Below are positions 8,114 to 17,263 of a stretch of 64,000 nt of DNA, in pieces. The number at the start of each line of letters is the position of its first letter. Position 1 is the stretch's first letter. The notes beneath the pieces were generated by a model. That model saw only the letters and a list, made by a program, of their open reading frames with translations. It made no database searches and had not been told where the DNA came from. This DNA comes from Cetobacterium sp. 2A (GTDB lineage Bacteria > Fusobacteriota > Fusobacteriia > Fusobacteriales > Fusobacteriaceae): assembly GCF_014250685.1 (NCBI RefSeq), contig NZ_JACFAJ010000014.1, positions 94,763-158,762 of the forward strand, written 5' to 3'. Made by a program: the position numbers and the translations under genes.

Positions 8114-9634
8114 ATGAAAAAAACTTTAATACTCACGTCAATAATTTCATTAAGTATTCTATTAACAAGTTGTGGTGATAACCACGAGAAGAATAAAACT
8201 TCTAAAGTTACACCTAAAAAAAATACACTTGTTTATGCTCAAATTTCCGAAGGTAAATCACTTGATCCACAAGATTCTACAGATCAATATTCTCAAAATG
8301 TTACAACTCAAATATATGATAGATTGATTGAGATTGATGAAATTAATGGAAATTTAATACCTGGATTGGCCGATTCATGGGAAAAGTTAGATGACAAAAC
8401 TCTCCTGTTACATTTAAATACAAAAGCTAAATTCCATAATGGAGAAGATTTTACAGCTAAAGATGTTAAATTTACGCTTGAAAGAGCAAAATCTCTCCCT
8501 AAAGTTGGACACCTTTATAAACTTATTGATACTATCGATATTATAGATGACGATACTGTTAAAATTGTTACATCAGAACCCTTTGCCCCTTTAGTAAACC
8601 ATCTTAGCCACAAATCAGCGGCTATTATAAGTGAAAAATACTTTGCTGAAAAAGATAAAGATTATTTCCTTAATCCAATTGGAACAGGGGCATATAAATA
8701 TAATGATTGGTCTATGGGTGAAAAGATAACTTTAACTGCAAATAAAGATTATTTTAAGGGAAGCCCATCCATTGAGACAGTTATAATAAAAGCTATTCCT
8801 GAAGAAAATAGTAAAGTTATTGGTCTTGAAACTGGTGAAATTGATATAGCTTCAACTATTCAAACTATTGGAAGAACTACTATTATCAACAGTGATCATT
8901 TAACTTTTATGGAAAGACCTTCAGTTTCAACATCATACATAGGTCTTAATACGAGAAAAGGGGTATTACAAGATAAAGAAATCAGAAGAGCAATTGCAAT
9001 GGGTATAGATAGAGAATCTGTTATAAAGGCTTTAATCGATGGAGATGTTAAAATTGCTGGAAGTTTCTTAGCACCAGTTGTTTTTGGATATTCCGATGAT
9101 GTTGAAGTTTTAGAATATAATCCAGAAAAAGCTAAAGAAATATTAAATGGCAAAAATATAAAACTTGTATATGCTACGAGTAATAGTCAACTTAATGCTC
9201 AAATTGCAGAGGTTGTTCAAGCTCAACTTAAAGAAGTTGGAGTTGACGTAGAAATTCAAACTTTAGAGTGGGGTGCTTTTTTAACTGCTACCGCTAATGG
9301 TGATTTAGATATGTTTGCAATGGGTTGGGGACCTTCTACCTCTGATGGAGATTATGGTTTATATCCAAACTTCCATAGTAAACAGTTAGGAGCTGCTGGA
9401 AATAGAACGTATTACTCTAATGCTACTATGGACAAGCTTTTAGAGGACGCTAGAAGTGAAATGGATGTTGAAAAAAGAAAGAACTTATATATAGAAGCAA
9501 CTAAAATTATAAATGAGGATGTTCCACTTATTCCTATGTATTATTCAAATACCACTGTTGGTGTTTCTAATAATCTAGTTGGTGTAGAAGCTACAAGTTA
9601 TCCTTTATTTTACAAATATTCTTTCAAAGACTAA
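8114..9634 (+). CDS. Peptide ABC transporter substrate-binding lipoprotein (SBP family 5)
   Basis: This is a 506-residue family 5 solute-binding protein (OppA/DppA/NikA group). The N-terminus is a lipoprotein signal ending in LLTSC, so the mature protein should be anchored by Cys20 or near it. Typical motifs are SLDPQDSTDQ near residue 47, LADSWEKLDDKTLLLHL, NPIGTGAYKY and EVVQAQLKEVGVDVEIQTLEWG. No matching permease or ATPase gene lies beside it. Downstream are an M42 aminopeptidase and a C26 gamma-glutamyl hydrolase, so it probably captures a peptide or gamma-glutamyl compound and relies on transporter subunits encoded elsewhere. Confidence 0.9.
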   Translation: MKKTLILTSIISLSILLTSCGDNHEKNKTSKVTPKKNTLVYAQISEGKSLDPQDSTDQYSQNVTTQIYDRLIEIDEINGNLIPGLADSWEKLDDKTLLLHLNTKAKFHNGEDFTAKDVKFTLERAKSLPKVGHLYKLIDTIDIIDDDTVKIVTSEPFAPLVNHLSHKSAAIISEKYFAEKDKDYFLNPIGTGAYKYNDWSMGEKITLTANKDYFKGSPSIETVIIKAIPEENSKVIGLETGEIDIASTIQTIGRTTIINSDHLTFMERPSVSTSYIGLNTRKGVLQDKEIRRAIAMGIDRESVIKALIDGDVKIAGSFLAPVVFGYSDDVEVLEYNPEKAKEILNGKNIKLVYATSNSQLNAQIAEVVQAQLKEVGVDVEIQTLEWGAFLTATANGDLDMFAMGWGPSTSDGDYGLYPNFHSKQLGAAGNRTYYSNATMDKLLEDARSEMDVEKRKNLYIEATKIINEDVPLIPMYYSNTTVGVSNNLVGVEATSYPLFYKYSFKD

Positions 9635-9648
9635 AAGGAGAAAATTTC

Positions 9649-10731
9649 ATGAAAAAAATTACAGATTCAAATCTATTGAATTCGATAGAAGAACTAACAA
9701 ATTGTTTTGGTGCTCCAGGATTTGAAGAGGATGTACTAGAAATTATAAAAACAAAAGTAAATTCAAAAAGTATAAAAACAGATTCTATAAACAATCTTTA
9801 TATAGGATTAGATGAAGTTGAAGATAATAAACCTATAGTTGCTTTTGATTGTCATAGTGATGAAGTTGGTTTTATTGTTGAAAATATTAATCCAAACGGT
9901 TCTTTAACTTTTTTACAACTTGGAGGATGGTATGTTGGTAATATACCTGCTCACGCTGTATTAATAAAAAATAGAAAAGGAGAATTTATAAAAGGTATTG
10001 TAACATCCAAACCACCACATTTTATGACTCCTGAAGAGCTTCAAAAACTTCCAAAACTAAATGAATTAACTATTGATATTGGAACAAGTAGCTATGAAGA
10101 AACAACTCAACTTTATGGAATAGAAGTTGGTAATCCTGTAGTTCCAGACGTTAAATTTTCATATGATGAAAAAATAAAAGTTATGAGGGCTAAAGCTTTT
10201 GATAATAGATTAGGTTGTATTGCTGTCATCGAAGTCCTAAATACTCTTATTAATAAAGATTTGAATATTAATCCAGTTGGAATTATAAGTTCACAGGAAG
10301 AAATGGGACTTCGTGGAGCAGAAGTTGCAGCTAAAAGAGTAAAACCAAATTTCGCTATAATATTTGAAGGTTCACCAGCAGATGATACTTTTAGAGATGG
10401 AAACGCTTCTCATGGTGCTTTAAGAAAAGGTCTTCAATTTAGAACTATAGATGGAGGAATGATTTCTAATTTAAGAGTTTTAAATTATGCTAGAAAGATT
10501 GCTGATGAGAAAAATATTCCTTATCAACTTATTGCTAGAGAAAAAGGTAGCACTAACGGTGCTAGATATCATATTTCTGGTTCTGGAATCCCTACTCTTG
10601 TAATTGGTATTCCTACAAGATATATTCATACACATTACTCTTATGCCTCTTTAGAGGACTTAAAATCGGCTATAAAATTGGCTCTCGAAATAGCTAGAAA
10701 TATTACTAAAGAGGAAATAGAAAGTTTTTAA
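9649..10731 (+). CDS. M42 family aminopeptidase
   Basis: The 360-residue protein is an M42 metallopeptidase of the glutamyl-aminopeptidase/TET type, which trims N-terminal residues from short peptides in the cytosol as large complexes. Metal-site motifs are present: FDCHSDEVGF, the RAKAFDNRLGC aspartate, SQEEMGLRGA with paired glutamates, and the C-terminal THYSYASLED histidine. It starts 15 bases after the binding-protein gene and has its own GGAGAAAA site. A second M42 protein (16208-17239) also sits beside a family 5 binding protein, so the pairing is repeated in this window. Confidence 0.92.
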   Translation: MKKITDSNLLNSIEELTNCFGAPGFEEDVLEIIKTKVNSKSIKTDSINNLYIGLDEVEDNKPIVAFDCHSDEVGFIVENINPNGSLTFLQLGGWYVGNIPAHAVLIKNRKGEFIKGIVTSKPPHFMTPEELQKLPKLNELTIDIGTSSYEETTQLYGIEVGNPVVPDVKFSYDEKIKVMRAKAFDNRLGCIAVIEVLNTLINKDLNINPVGIISSQEEMGLRGAEVAAKRVKPNFAIIFEGSPADDTFRDGNASHGALRKGLQFRTIDGGMISNLRVLNYARKIADEKNIPYQLIAREKGSTNGARYHISGSGIPTLVIGIPTRYIHTHYSYASLEDLKSAIKLALEIARNITKEEIESF

Positions 10732-10754
10732 AATATAAAATTGGAGGAATTATT

Positions 10755-11492
10755 GTGAAACCATTAATTGGAATTACTTCTATGGCAGAAACTGGTGAAA
10801 GATTAATAACAAAAAATTTTATAAATTTTAATTATGTTAACTCGGTAATAAAAGCTGGAGGTATTCCAGTAATTTTACCAATATTAGATACAAATATAAA
10901 TGATTCTTTTATAAACGACTACGTAATGAAGTTAGATGGAATTATTTTTAGTGGTGGTGAGGATATATCACCTCTTCTATATAATGAAAATCCAAATTTA
11001 AAACTTGGGAAAATTGATACAAAAAGAGATGTTTTTGAGTTAAAACTTTTAGCTGCTGCGTTAGAAAAAAATATTCCAATTCTAGGTATCTGTAGAGGAT
11101 GCCAAATTCTAAATGTAGGACTAGGAGGATCTCTCTATCAAGATATTGATTCACAAGTTGAAAATGTTTTTAACCATCATCCAACTGGAATATTAGGAGA
11201 AGAAATTTATCACACTGTTAATATAAAACAGGATTCTTTTTTAAAAACAATTTTCACTGAAAATACTATTGGTGTAAATTCTTTCCATCATCAATCAGTT
11301 AAAACTCTTGCTCCTAGCCTTAAAATAAGTGCAACTTCAGATGACGGTATAATCGAAGCTTATGAATCAAATGATATGAATTCAAAATTTATAGTTGGGA
11401 TACAATGGCATCCCGAAGCAATGGTAAATAAATTTGATATTTTTTTAAATATTTTTAAATTATTCGTTGAAAAATCTAATAAAAAAAATTAA
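10755..11492 (+). CDS. Gamma-glutamyl-gamma-aminobutyrate hydrolase family protein (C26)
   Basis: At 245 residues this is a class I glutamine-amidotransferase-like hydrolase of the PuuD/peptidase C26 family, cleaving gamma-glutamyl amide bonds. The nucleophile cysteine is in LGICRGCQILN near residue 115. The catalytic His-Glu pair is in GIQWHPEA near residue 219. The start is GTG behind TTGGAGG. It is the last gene of the PhzF/binding-protein/M42 operon and ends at a strong terminator. The neighbourhood with a glutamate carrier supports a role in releasing glutamate from gamma-glutamyl compounds, but the substrate is not shown. Confidence 0.9.
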   Translation: MKPLIGITSMAETGERLITKNFINFNYVNSVIKAGGIPVILPILDTNINDSFINDYVMKLDGIIFSGGEDISPLLYNENPNLKLGKIDTKRDVFELKLLAAALEKNIPILGICRGCQILNVGLGGSLYQDIDSQVENVFNHHPTGILGEEIYHTVNIKQDSFLKTIFTENTIGVNSFHHQSVKTLAPSLKISATSDDGIIEAYESNDMNSKFIVGIQWHPEAMVNKFDIFLNIFKLFVEKSNKKN

Positions 11493-11501
11493 ATATATTA
11501 A

Positions 11502-11541
11502 TAAGTATAGCGACTATAAAAAATTATAGTCGCTATACTTA
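11502..11541. terminator. Bidirectional terminator
   Basis: A perfect 18-bp stem (11502-11519 with 11524-11541) has an AAAA loop and lies between two converging genes, the C26 hydrolase and the M32 carboxypeptidase. Confidence 0.88.
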
Positions 11542-11551
11542 ATTTAAATTA

Positions 11552-13042
11552 TTATAATTCATATATTTTTGAATATTTTTCCTTTAGATATTCAATATAA
11601 TATTTTGGATTTAAATCTTCACCTGTAATTTCCTCGACTAATTCTTTAGGAGTTTTTAATTTCCCATATTGGTGAATTTTTTCATGTAACCAGTGTTTAA
11701 TTTTTTCCATATCTCCACTTATCAATATTTTTTCCACATTTAAATCTTTTTTCATTTTATTATAAATTTGTGCTGAATAAGCATTTCCCAAAGCATAAGA
11801 TGGAAAATAGCCTATAAGTCCACAAGACCAATGCACATCTTGAAGAACTCCTTCTCCATCATTCTTAGGTTCAACACCTAGATACTCTTTCATTTTTTCA
11901 TTCCAAATTTTTGGCAAATCTTTTACCTTATACTCACCATTAAATATTCCTTTTTCAATTTCATATCTTACCATTATATGAAGAGAATAAGTTAATTCAT
12001 CTGCTTCAACTCTTATAAGAGATGGTTGAACACTGTTTATTCCTTTATAAAAATCCTCAATTGAAATTTTTTCTAAAAATTTATAGTTATTTTTTAAGTT
12101 CTCATAAATTTTTATCCAAAACTCTTTAGATCTTCCTACAATATTTTCATAAAATCTAGACTGAGACTCATGTATTGCCATAGATGTTCCATCTGCTAGT
12201 ATAGTCTCCTTTAAATCGTCTGATATTCCTTGCTCATATATTGCGTGGCCAGTTTCATGAATTGTACTAAATATAGAAGAGAAAGGCAGTTCTTCTATAT
12301 ATCTTGTTGTTATTCTTACATCATTCTTATTTACAGTTAAGGTAAATGGATGAGCACTTTCAGATATTATCCCTCTATTAAAATCAAATCCTAAATATTT
12401 TGCTAGTTCATTAGAGATTTTTTTCTGATTTTCTTTATCTACTTTTCCATTTATTACAGATGAAAAATCTTTATTTTTTTCTTTTATCTGCTTTAAAAGT
12501 GGGACAATTTCTGCTTTTAAAGAGTTGAAAAATATATCCAATTTTTCTGTTGTCATTCCTTTTTCATAGTCATCAAGAATCATATCATAGGGATTTTCTA
12601 GTTTCCCTCTATATTTTATAAATTTTTTATTAAAATCAAAAATTTTATCTAAACTATTTTCAAAAATTGAAAAATCATTTTTTTCTCTAGCTTCTGCCCA
12701 AATTCCTTGAGCTTTTGCTGTTAGTTCAGAATACTCTTTATATTCTAAAGCCGGAATTTTTTTTAGTTTTTCACTTTCTTCTAAAAGTTCTTCTATCTCT
12801 TTTTTTTCTGATATTGTCAATAAATTTTCATTTTTCTTTAAAAATCCAAGTAATTCTAAAAATTCTGACGATGTTGCAATTTCATAACTTTTTAAACTTA
12901 AATAACCTATCATTTCAGATAGTAACTTTTGTCCTTCCTTAGGAGCCTCAGTCTCTAAATCCCAGTGTATAACTGCCAAAGTGGAGTCTATTAGCTTTTT
13001 ATCTTTTATGAGACTTCTGAACCTATCTCTTCTACTTTCCAT
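11552..13042 (-). CDS. M32 metallocarboxypeptidase (carboxypeptidase Taq type)
   Basis: The 496-residue protein is an M32 zinc carboxypeptidase, removing C-terminal amino acids from peptides. The zinc motif HETGH is at about residue 260 within STIHETGHAIYEQG. The conserved HESQSRFYEN and DELTYSLHIMVRYE segments and the C-terminal SCGLIGYFPSYALGN motif are all present. The start at 13042 has an AGAGGTGA site; the frame stays open eleven codons further upstream but without a better site. It is transcribed alone, divergently from mscS. It fits the window's emphasis on peptide catabolism. Confidence 0.94.
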   Translation of the reverse strand: MESRRDRFRSLIKDKKLIDSTLAVIHWDLETEAPKEGQKLLSEMIGYLSLKSYEIATSSEFLELLGFLKKNENLLTISEKKEIEELLEESEKLKKIPALEYKEYSELTAKAQGIWAEAREKNDFSIFENSLDKIFDFNKKFIKYRGKLENPYDMILDDYEKGMTTEKLDIFFNSLKAEIVPLLKQIKEKNKDFSSVINGKVDKENQKKISNELAKYLGFDFNRGIISESAHPFTLTVNKNDVRITTRYIEELPFSSIFSTIHETGHAIYEQGISDDLKETILADGTSMAIHESQSRFYENIVGRSKEFWIKIYENLKNNYKFLEKISIEDFYKGINSVQPSLIRVEADELTYSLHIMVRYEIEKGIFNGEYKVKDLPKIWNEKMKEYLGVEPKNDGEGVLQDVHWSCGLIGYFPSYALGNAYSAQIYNKMKKDLNVEKILISGDMEKIKHWLHEKIHQYGKLKTPKELVEEITGEDLNPKYYIEYLKEKYSKIYEL

Positions 13043-13061
13043 AACAATCACCTCTAAATTT

Positions 13062-13108
13062 ATTATAACATACAACTGTTGACATCAAGACGAGAATAAT
13101 TTTATAAT
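13062..13108. promoter_or_regulatory. Overlapping divergent promoters of the M32 and MscS genes
   Basis: On the plus strand TTGACA (13079-13084) and TATAAT (13103-13108) are 18 bases apart. On the minus strand an extended -10 (TGTTATAAT, with TATAAT at 13062-13067) serves the carboxypeptidase, with a weak -35 in the overlap. The two polymerase sites overlap, so the genes may compete for transcription. Confidence 0.7.
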
Positions 13109-13148
13109 AAGACTATAAAATTACTTAATATTATCAAGGAGAAAAATA

Positions 13149-14006
13149 ATGAATTCAAATTCTTTTTTACAAGAAGTAAGAGAAAAAATCTTAGAAAGAA
13201 CTTTTTTTGTTGATTTTACAGTTCAATCTATTTATTTTGTTATAAAACTCTTTATTTGTATTTTACTGTATTACTTTACATTAAAAATAGTAAAAAAAAT
13301 CCTTCCTGTTTTTAAAAATTCTAATGCTGAAAAAATTATGGATCAATCATTAAAAAGTTTTATAAGTTCTATTTTTAATATCGGTTTACATGCCTTTTTA
13401 ATTACAATCTGCTTATTAATTTTAGGAATTAAAGAGAGTAGCTTACTTGCTTTCTTTGGTACTCTTGGAATTGGTGTTGGACTTTCTTTAAAAGATAATC
13501 TTTCTAATTTTTCCGGCGGAGTAATTATTTTGATATTTGAGATTTATAAAGTAGGGGACGAAGTTTGTATTGCTGATCATGTAGGTTATGTCTATCAAAT
13601 AGATATTTTTTCCACAAGCATTAGAACACATAATAATGATTTGGTCCTAGTTCCTAATGGAAAAATTGTTTCAGATAAAATTATAAATTATACAAAAACT
13701 CCAATCAGAAGATTAAAGTTTATAGTTTCAATCAATTATAGTTGTGATATTGACAAAGCAAGAGAAGTACTAGAAATAATGCTCAGAGAGAATCCATTAG
13801 TTTTAAAAGAACCTTCAGTTTATTCTCACGTTGATGAATATGCAGATAGTTCAATCAATATAGCATTAAAAGGTTGGTGTATTAATGAAAATTATTGGAC
13901 TATTTATAAAGAAACTTTAAATAATATAAAACCAACTCTTGATAGTAATAATATTGAAATGCCTTTTCCACAAATGGACGTTCACATGAATATAGTGAAG
14001 GAATAA
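13149..14006 (+). CDS. mscS: Small-conductance mechanosensitive channel, MscS family
   Basis: The 285-residue protein has three N-terminal membrane segments followed by the MscS pore helix and soluble domain. The pore region GTLGIGVGLSLKDNLSNF near residue 105 is glycine/alanine-rich, and the beta-domain motif VGDEVCIADHVGYVYQIDIFST follows at about residues 137-158. VLVPNGKIVSDKIINYT is the conserved family segment. The size equals E. coli MscS (286). The channel opens on membrane tension to release osmolytes during hypo-osmotic shock. It has its own promoter and no operon partner. Confidence 0.93.
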   Translation: MNSNSFLQEVREKILERTFFVDFTVQSIYFVIKLFICILLYYFTLKIVKKILPVFKNSNAEKIMDQSLKSFISSIFNIGLHAFLITICLLILGIKESSLLAFFGTLGIGVGLSLKDNLSNFSGGVIILIFEIYKVGDEVCIADHVGYVYQIDIFSTSIRTHNNDLVLVPNGKIVSDKIINYTKTPIRRLKFIVSINYSCDIDKAREVLEIMLRENPLVLKEPSVYSHVDEYADSSINIALKGWCINENYWTIYKETLNNIKPTLDSNNIEMPFPQMDVHMNIVKE

Positions 14007-14039
14007 TTAATAAAAATCTATGTACCAGTTTATAAAATA

Positions 14040-14198
14040 TTAGATTGATAATTTTCTAGAGATAGAACTTACAGTTTCCAAAAAGAATGAGTTTAGTGAA
14101 TGAAAAAATTCTTCAAACGAAGCTAATATATATATATCATTATATTTGAGAAGTACAAAAATTGTAAAAAGCAAGAATATAATTATACAGTTACGCAT
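14040..14198 (-). CDS. Small hydrophobic protein of 52 residues, unknown
   Basis: This short open frame starts with ATG at 14198-14196, six bases after a near-ideal AAAGGAGG site, and ends with TAA at 14040. A consensus promoter lies just upstream (14222-14250). The protein begins MRNCIIIFLLFTIFVLL, a single N-terminal membrane segment, followed by a polar, phenylalanine-rich tail of about 30 residues. I do not recognise it. It could be a small membrane regulator, or less likely a type I-like toxin; no antisense RNA promoter was identified. Its strong initiation signals make it likely to be real despite its size. Confidence 0.6.
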   Translation of the reverse strand: MRNCIIIFLLFTIFVLLKYNDIYILASFEEFFHSLNSFFLETVSSISRKLSI

Positions 14199-14221
14199 GA
14201 TAGCCTCCTTTAGATTAATTT

Positions 14222-14250
14222 ATTTTATGTATATTTATATATTACCTCAA
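14222..14250 (-). promoter_or_regulatory. Promoter of the 52-residue protein gene
   Basis: Read on the minus strand, TTGAGG (14250-14245) and TAAAAT (14227-14222) are spaced by 17 bases, directly upstream of the ribosome site of the small gene. Confidence 0.55.
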
Positions 14251-14334
14251 TAACCTAAAAATTTCATCATAAAAAAAAGATTTAGAAAATAATGAAAGAA
14301 AATAAATATGATAATAATATTTTTTTACTTTAAA

Positions 14335-14862
14335 CTAAATTTGAGGAGCGTCAATTGAATAAATTAAATGCTCCATCTCTTTACCATCATATATCTTAAT
14401 ATATTTATCTATTATTTTCATATTTAGTTTTTGTGCTACATTAATAGAATTAATATTATTGGGTCTTATTTGTGCTATCACCTTTAAGGAATTCAAATTA
14501 TTAAAAGCATATTCTATACATGCTCTGGCTCCTTCAACAGCATATCCTTTACCCCACGATTTTTTGTTTAAAATATATGCTATTCCTACGAAAGATTTGT
14601 TATTTATTTCTTCAACTAAGGGCCCTATAACTCCAATAACCGTATCATTTTCTTTGCTAATTGCTAAAAAATAGCTATATCCTTCGTTATCGTACCTTTT
14701 TAAATTTTTATTTATCCATAATTTAACTTCATCATCAGAAAATGATTTTTCCCAAGCATACATAACATCTATATCTTGAAGAATATTTGCAATTTCTAAG
14801 TAATCATCTTTTTTTATTTTTCTTAAAATCAACCTCTCGGTTTCTATCATAACATCATGCAT
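14335..14862 (-). CDS. GNAT family N-acetyltransferase, RimJ/RimL-like
   Basis: The 175-residue protein is a GNAT acetyltransferase of the Acetyltransf_3 (RimJ/RimL/SpeG-like) group. It opens with IETERLILRKIKKDDY, typical of this group. The acetyl-CoA site is represented by LNKKSWGKGYAVEGARACIEY near residue 90, and INSINVAQKLNMK is the conserved C-terminal part. I place the start at 14862, where AAGGAG lies seven bases upstream; the frame extends seven codons further without a site. Substrates may be ribosomal protein N-termini, an amino acid or a drug, and cannot be told here. Confidence 0.85.
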   Translation of the reverse strand: MHDVMIETERLILRKIKKDDYLEIANILQDIDVMYAWEKSFSDDEVKLWINKNLKRYDNEGYSYFLAISKENDTVIGVIGPLVEEINNKSFVGIAYILNKKSWGKGYAVEGARACIEYAFNNLNSLKVIAQIRPNNINSINVAQKLNMKIIDKYIKIYDGKEMEHLIYSIDAPQI

Positions 14863-14907
14863 AGAATTTCTCCTTAATTTCATATTATAAGTTATCCATT
14901 TTTGTAA

Positions 14908-14958
14908 AAAAAACCTTCTAGATTAATGATATTATACCATTAATCTAGAAGGTTTTTT
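14908..14958 (-). terminator. Terminator after the iron alcohol dehydrogenase gene
   Basis: A perfect 21-bp stem (14908-14928 with 14938-14958) with a 9-base loop ends in a run of T on the minus strand. It insulates the dehydrogenase from the acetyltransferase gene. Confidence 0.9.
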
Positions 14959-14968
14959 GATGTTTATT

Positions 14969-16126
14969 TTATCTGTTATAAACTTTAGTATAAAGTTCTT
15001 TTAAATCCTTTATATTAATTTCTTTTGGATTTCCACCTGCACAAATATCATTAAAAGCTTGTTCTGATAATTTATTTATATCTTTCATATTAAATATAGT
15101 TTTATTTAATTTAGGAATTCCTATTTTTTCAGAAAGCTCTCTAATCGCTTCTACGGCCATATATGCAGCTTTTTTATCTGAAAATCCTGATGTGTCCTTA
15201 CCTAAAGCTTGAGCTATATTGGCAAACTTTTTATAATTTGAAGATAAGTTATATTCCACAACATCTGGAAGAAGTATTGCATTAGCTAACCCATGAGGAA
15301 TATTATACTCCGATCCCAACTGGTGGGCTAAAGAATGAACTATTCCCAATCCACAATTAGAGAAAGAAAGTCCTGCAATATATGACCCCCATGCCATTTG
15401 AGAACGTGCTTCAATATCGTCTCCATTTTTTACAGCATTCTCTAAAGATTGACCAATTAACTTTATAGATTCAAGTGCCAATACATCACTTAATTCATAT
15501 GATCCCTTCGTTACATAAGCTTCAATAGCGTGTGTTAAAGCATCCATTCCTGTTGCAGCTGTTAACCCCATAGGTTTTTTTACCATTAATTCTGGATCAT
15601 TGACAGCTATTGTCGCTAAAGAATTTGAATCAATCATTACCATCTTTATTTTTCGAACTTCATCTGTTATAACATAGTTTATTGTTACCTCGGAAGCTGT
15701 CCCTGCGGTAGTATTAATTGCCACTATTGGAACAGATTTATTTTTAGATTTAAAAAGGCCTTCATAATCTCTTATATTACCACCATTATTCACCAAAATT
15801 CCCACGGCTTTTGCTGCATCTTGTGGTGATCCTCCACCAATGGAAATTATATAGTCACAATGATTAGCATGATATTCCTTCTGTCCGTTATATACATTTT
15901 CCATAGTTGGATTTTCTTCTACTTCACAAAATATTGTGTATTCAGTTGATATTTTCTCTAACTCATCGGTTACTTTTTTTACAACACCAAGATTTACCAA
16001 AGTTTCATCTGTTACAATAAAAGCTTTCCCTAAATTCATTTTTTTAACTTCATTAACTGCTTCTTTTAAAGCTCCAGGTCCTAATATATTGACAGATGGC
16101 CAATAAATTTTTCTTGTTGTTAGCAT
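14969..16126 (-). CDS. Iron-containing alcohol dehydrogenase (group III)
   Basis: The 385-residue protein has the full group III Fe-ADH architecture. The NAD-binding IISIGGGSPQDAAKA is near residue 95, followed by NTTAGTASEVT. Metal ligands are visible in GMDALTHAIEAY (Asp and His) and GIVHSLAHQLGSEYNIPHG (two further histidines). Length and motifs resemble 1,3-propanediol dehydrogenase, lactaldehyde reductase and butanol dehydrogenases, so it reduces an aldehyde with NADH or NADPH; the substrate is undetermined. It has its own consensus promoter and terminator and is therefore a single-gene unit, unlike the neighbouring importer operon. Confidence 0.93.
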   Translation of the reverse strand: MLTTRKIYWPSVNILGPGALKEAVNEVKKMNLGKAFIVTDETLVNLGVVKKVTDELEKISTEYTIFCEVEENPTMENVYNGQKEYHANHCDYIISIGGGSPQDAAKAVGILVNNGGNIRDYEGLFKSKNKSVPIVAINTTAGTASEVTINYVITDEVRKIKMVMIDSNSLATIAVNDPELMVKKPMGLTAATGMDALTHAIEAYVTKGSYELSDVLALESIKLIGQSLENAVKNGDDIEARSQMAWGSYIAGLSFSNCGLGIVHSLAHQLGSEYNIPHGLANAILLPDVVEYNLSSNYKKFANIAQALGKDTSGFSDKKAAYMAVEAIRELSEKIGIPKLNKTIFNMKDINKLSEQAFNDICAGGNPKEINIKDLKELYTKVYNR

Positions 16127-16167
16127 TCAAATCCCCTCCCATTTTATCAAAAATATTCCTGATACAA

Positions 16168-16196
16168 TATATACTTTATAAATATTTTGTTGTCAA
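16168..16196 (-). promoter_or_regulatory. Promoter of the iron alcohol dehydrogenase gene
   Basis: On the minus strand TTGACA (16196-16191) and TATATA (16173-16168) are separated by 17 bases, about 40 bases before the dehydrogenase start. Confidence 0.75.
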
Positions 16197-16207
16197 TAAT
16201 ATTAATT

Positions 16208-17239
16208 TTATAAATAAGAAGCTAGTAGTTTCATTGTCTCAAGAACTCCCTCTACATGAGTTCTTTCATAATGATGTGAAGCGTCAACGTTTGGTCCTAT
16301 GCAAGCTATTCTTACATCTGCCATTTGTAAAACTGCACCACTTGCATCTGAACCATATCTGTTATAAACATCTGATGTATATGAGATGCCCTCTTTCTCA
16401 CAAATATTTATCATATTTTTTCTTATGCCAACATCGTATATAGTTTTGAAATCTTTTACTGTTATAGCAACTTTCTTTTCATCTCCCAATGAATCAGCAG
16501 TTACAATTCCTATATCCAATGCTATAAACTCTTTTACATCTTCAGGAATAACAGAAATTCCATGTCCTATTTCTTCATAATTAGAAATATAAATATATAA
16601 TTTGTTTTTAGGTTTAATCTTATTTTCTTTTAAAAATTTTATATATCCAAAAATTTGAGCTATACAAAGTTTATCATCTAAATATTTTGATTTTATATAT
16701 CCAGATTTACTCACCTTAAATTTAGGATCAAATGATACACAGTCTCCAACTCTTATTCCAAGATTTTCAGTTTCTTTACTATTAAACACTTCCTCATCCA
16801 ACCTAACTTCCATTGTATCGGCTCTTCTAATAGTTTCCCTTGCCTCATCTCCATAGTGATGAGCAGAAGCTTTATTTGGAAGTAAAGTCCCTTCATATTC
16901 TTCACCTGTTAACGTATGGACAATTACATTATCTGACTCTAAAGAACCCCAAATAACCCCTCCCATGTTTGTTAACTCTAATCTTCCATTTGATTTTATC
17001 CTTCTTACAATTGCTCCTATGGTATCTATATGAGCTGAAATCATTTTCGCATACTCATTGTCCTCTCCATCTATAACAGCTATTAATGCTCCTTTGTTTG
17101 TATGGATATATTCAATTCCAAATTTTTCAAATTCAACTTCTACTCTTTTTGTTGCCAAATCTGTAAATCCAACAACACTAGGTATACTAATAAGTTCTTC
17201 AGTTAAGTTTAGTACATAATTCATATCAAAATTTTTCAT
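16208..17239 (-). CDS. M42 family metallopeptidase
   Basis: This 343-residue M42 peptidase has the metal-binding ISAHIDTIGAIVRR (about residues 64-77), the catalytic pair in YISNYEEIGHG, an aspartate in YGSDASGA, and a C-terminal HYERTHVEG histidine. The second motif (NYEEIGHG) differs from the more common QEEVGLRG of the other M42 protein at 9649-10731, so the two are distant paralogues. It is the last gene of the long minus-strand importer operon, 24 bases after a peptide-binding lipoprotein. It probably hydrolyses the compound imported by that system. Confidence 0.88.
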   Translation of the reverse strand: MKNFDMNYVLNLTEELISIPSVVGFTDLATKRVEVEFEKFGIEYIHTNKGALIAVIDGEDNEYAKMISAHIDTIGAIVRRIKSNGRLELTNMGGVIWGSLESDNVIVHTLTGEEYEGTLLPNKASAHHYGDEARETIRRADTMEVRLDEEVFNSKETENLGIRVGDCVSFDPKFKVSKSGYIKSKYLDDKLCIAQIFGYIKFLKENKIKPKNKLYIYISNYEEIGHGISVIPEDVKEFIALDIGIVTADSLGDEKKVAITVKDFKTIYDVGIRKNMINICEKEGISYTSDVYNRYGSDASGAVLQMADVRIACIGPNVDASHHYERTHVEGVLETMKLLASYL

Positions 17240-17263
17240 AAAATCTCCCTATCCCCTTTGTTT

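Noticed and set aside
14007..14060. Possible terminator of mscS (AAAATATTA / TAATTTT)
   Set aside because: The stem is short and mismatched with no proper T-run; I could not support a terminator there.
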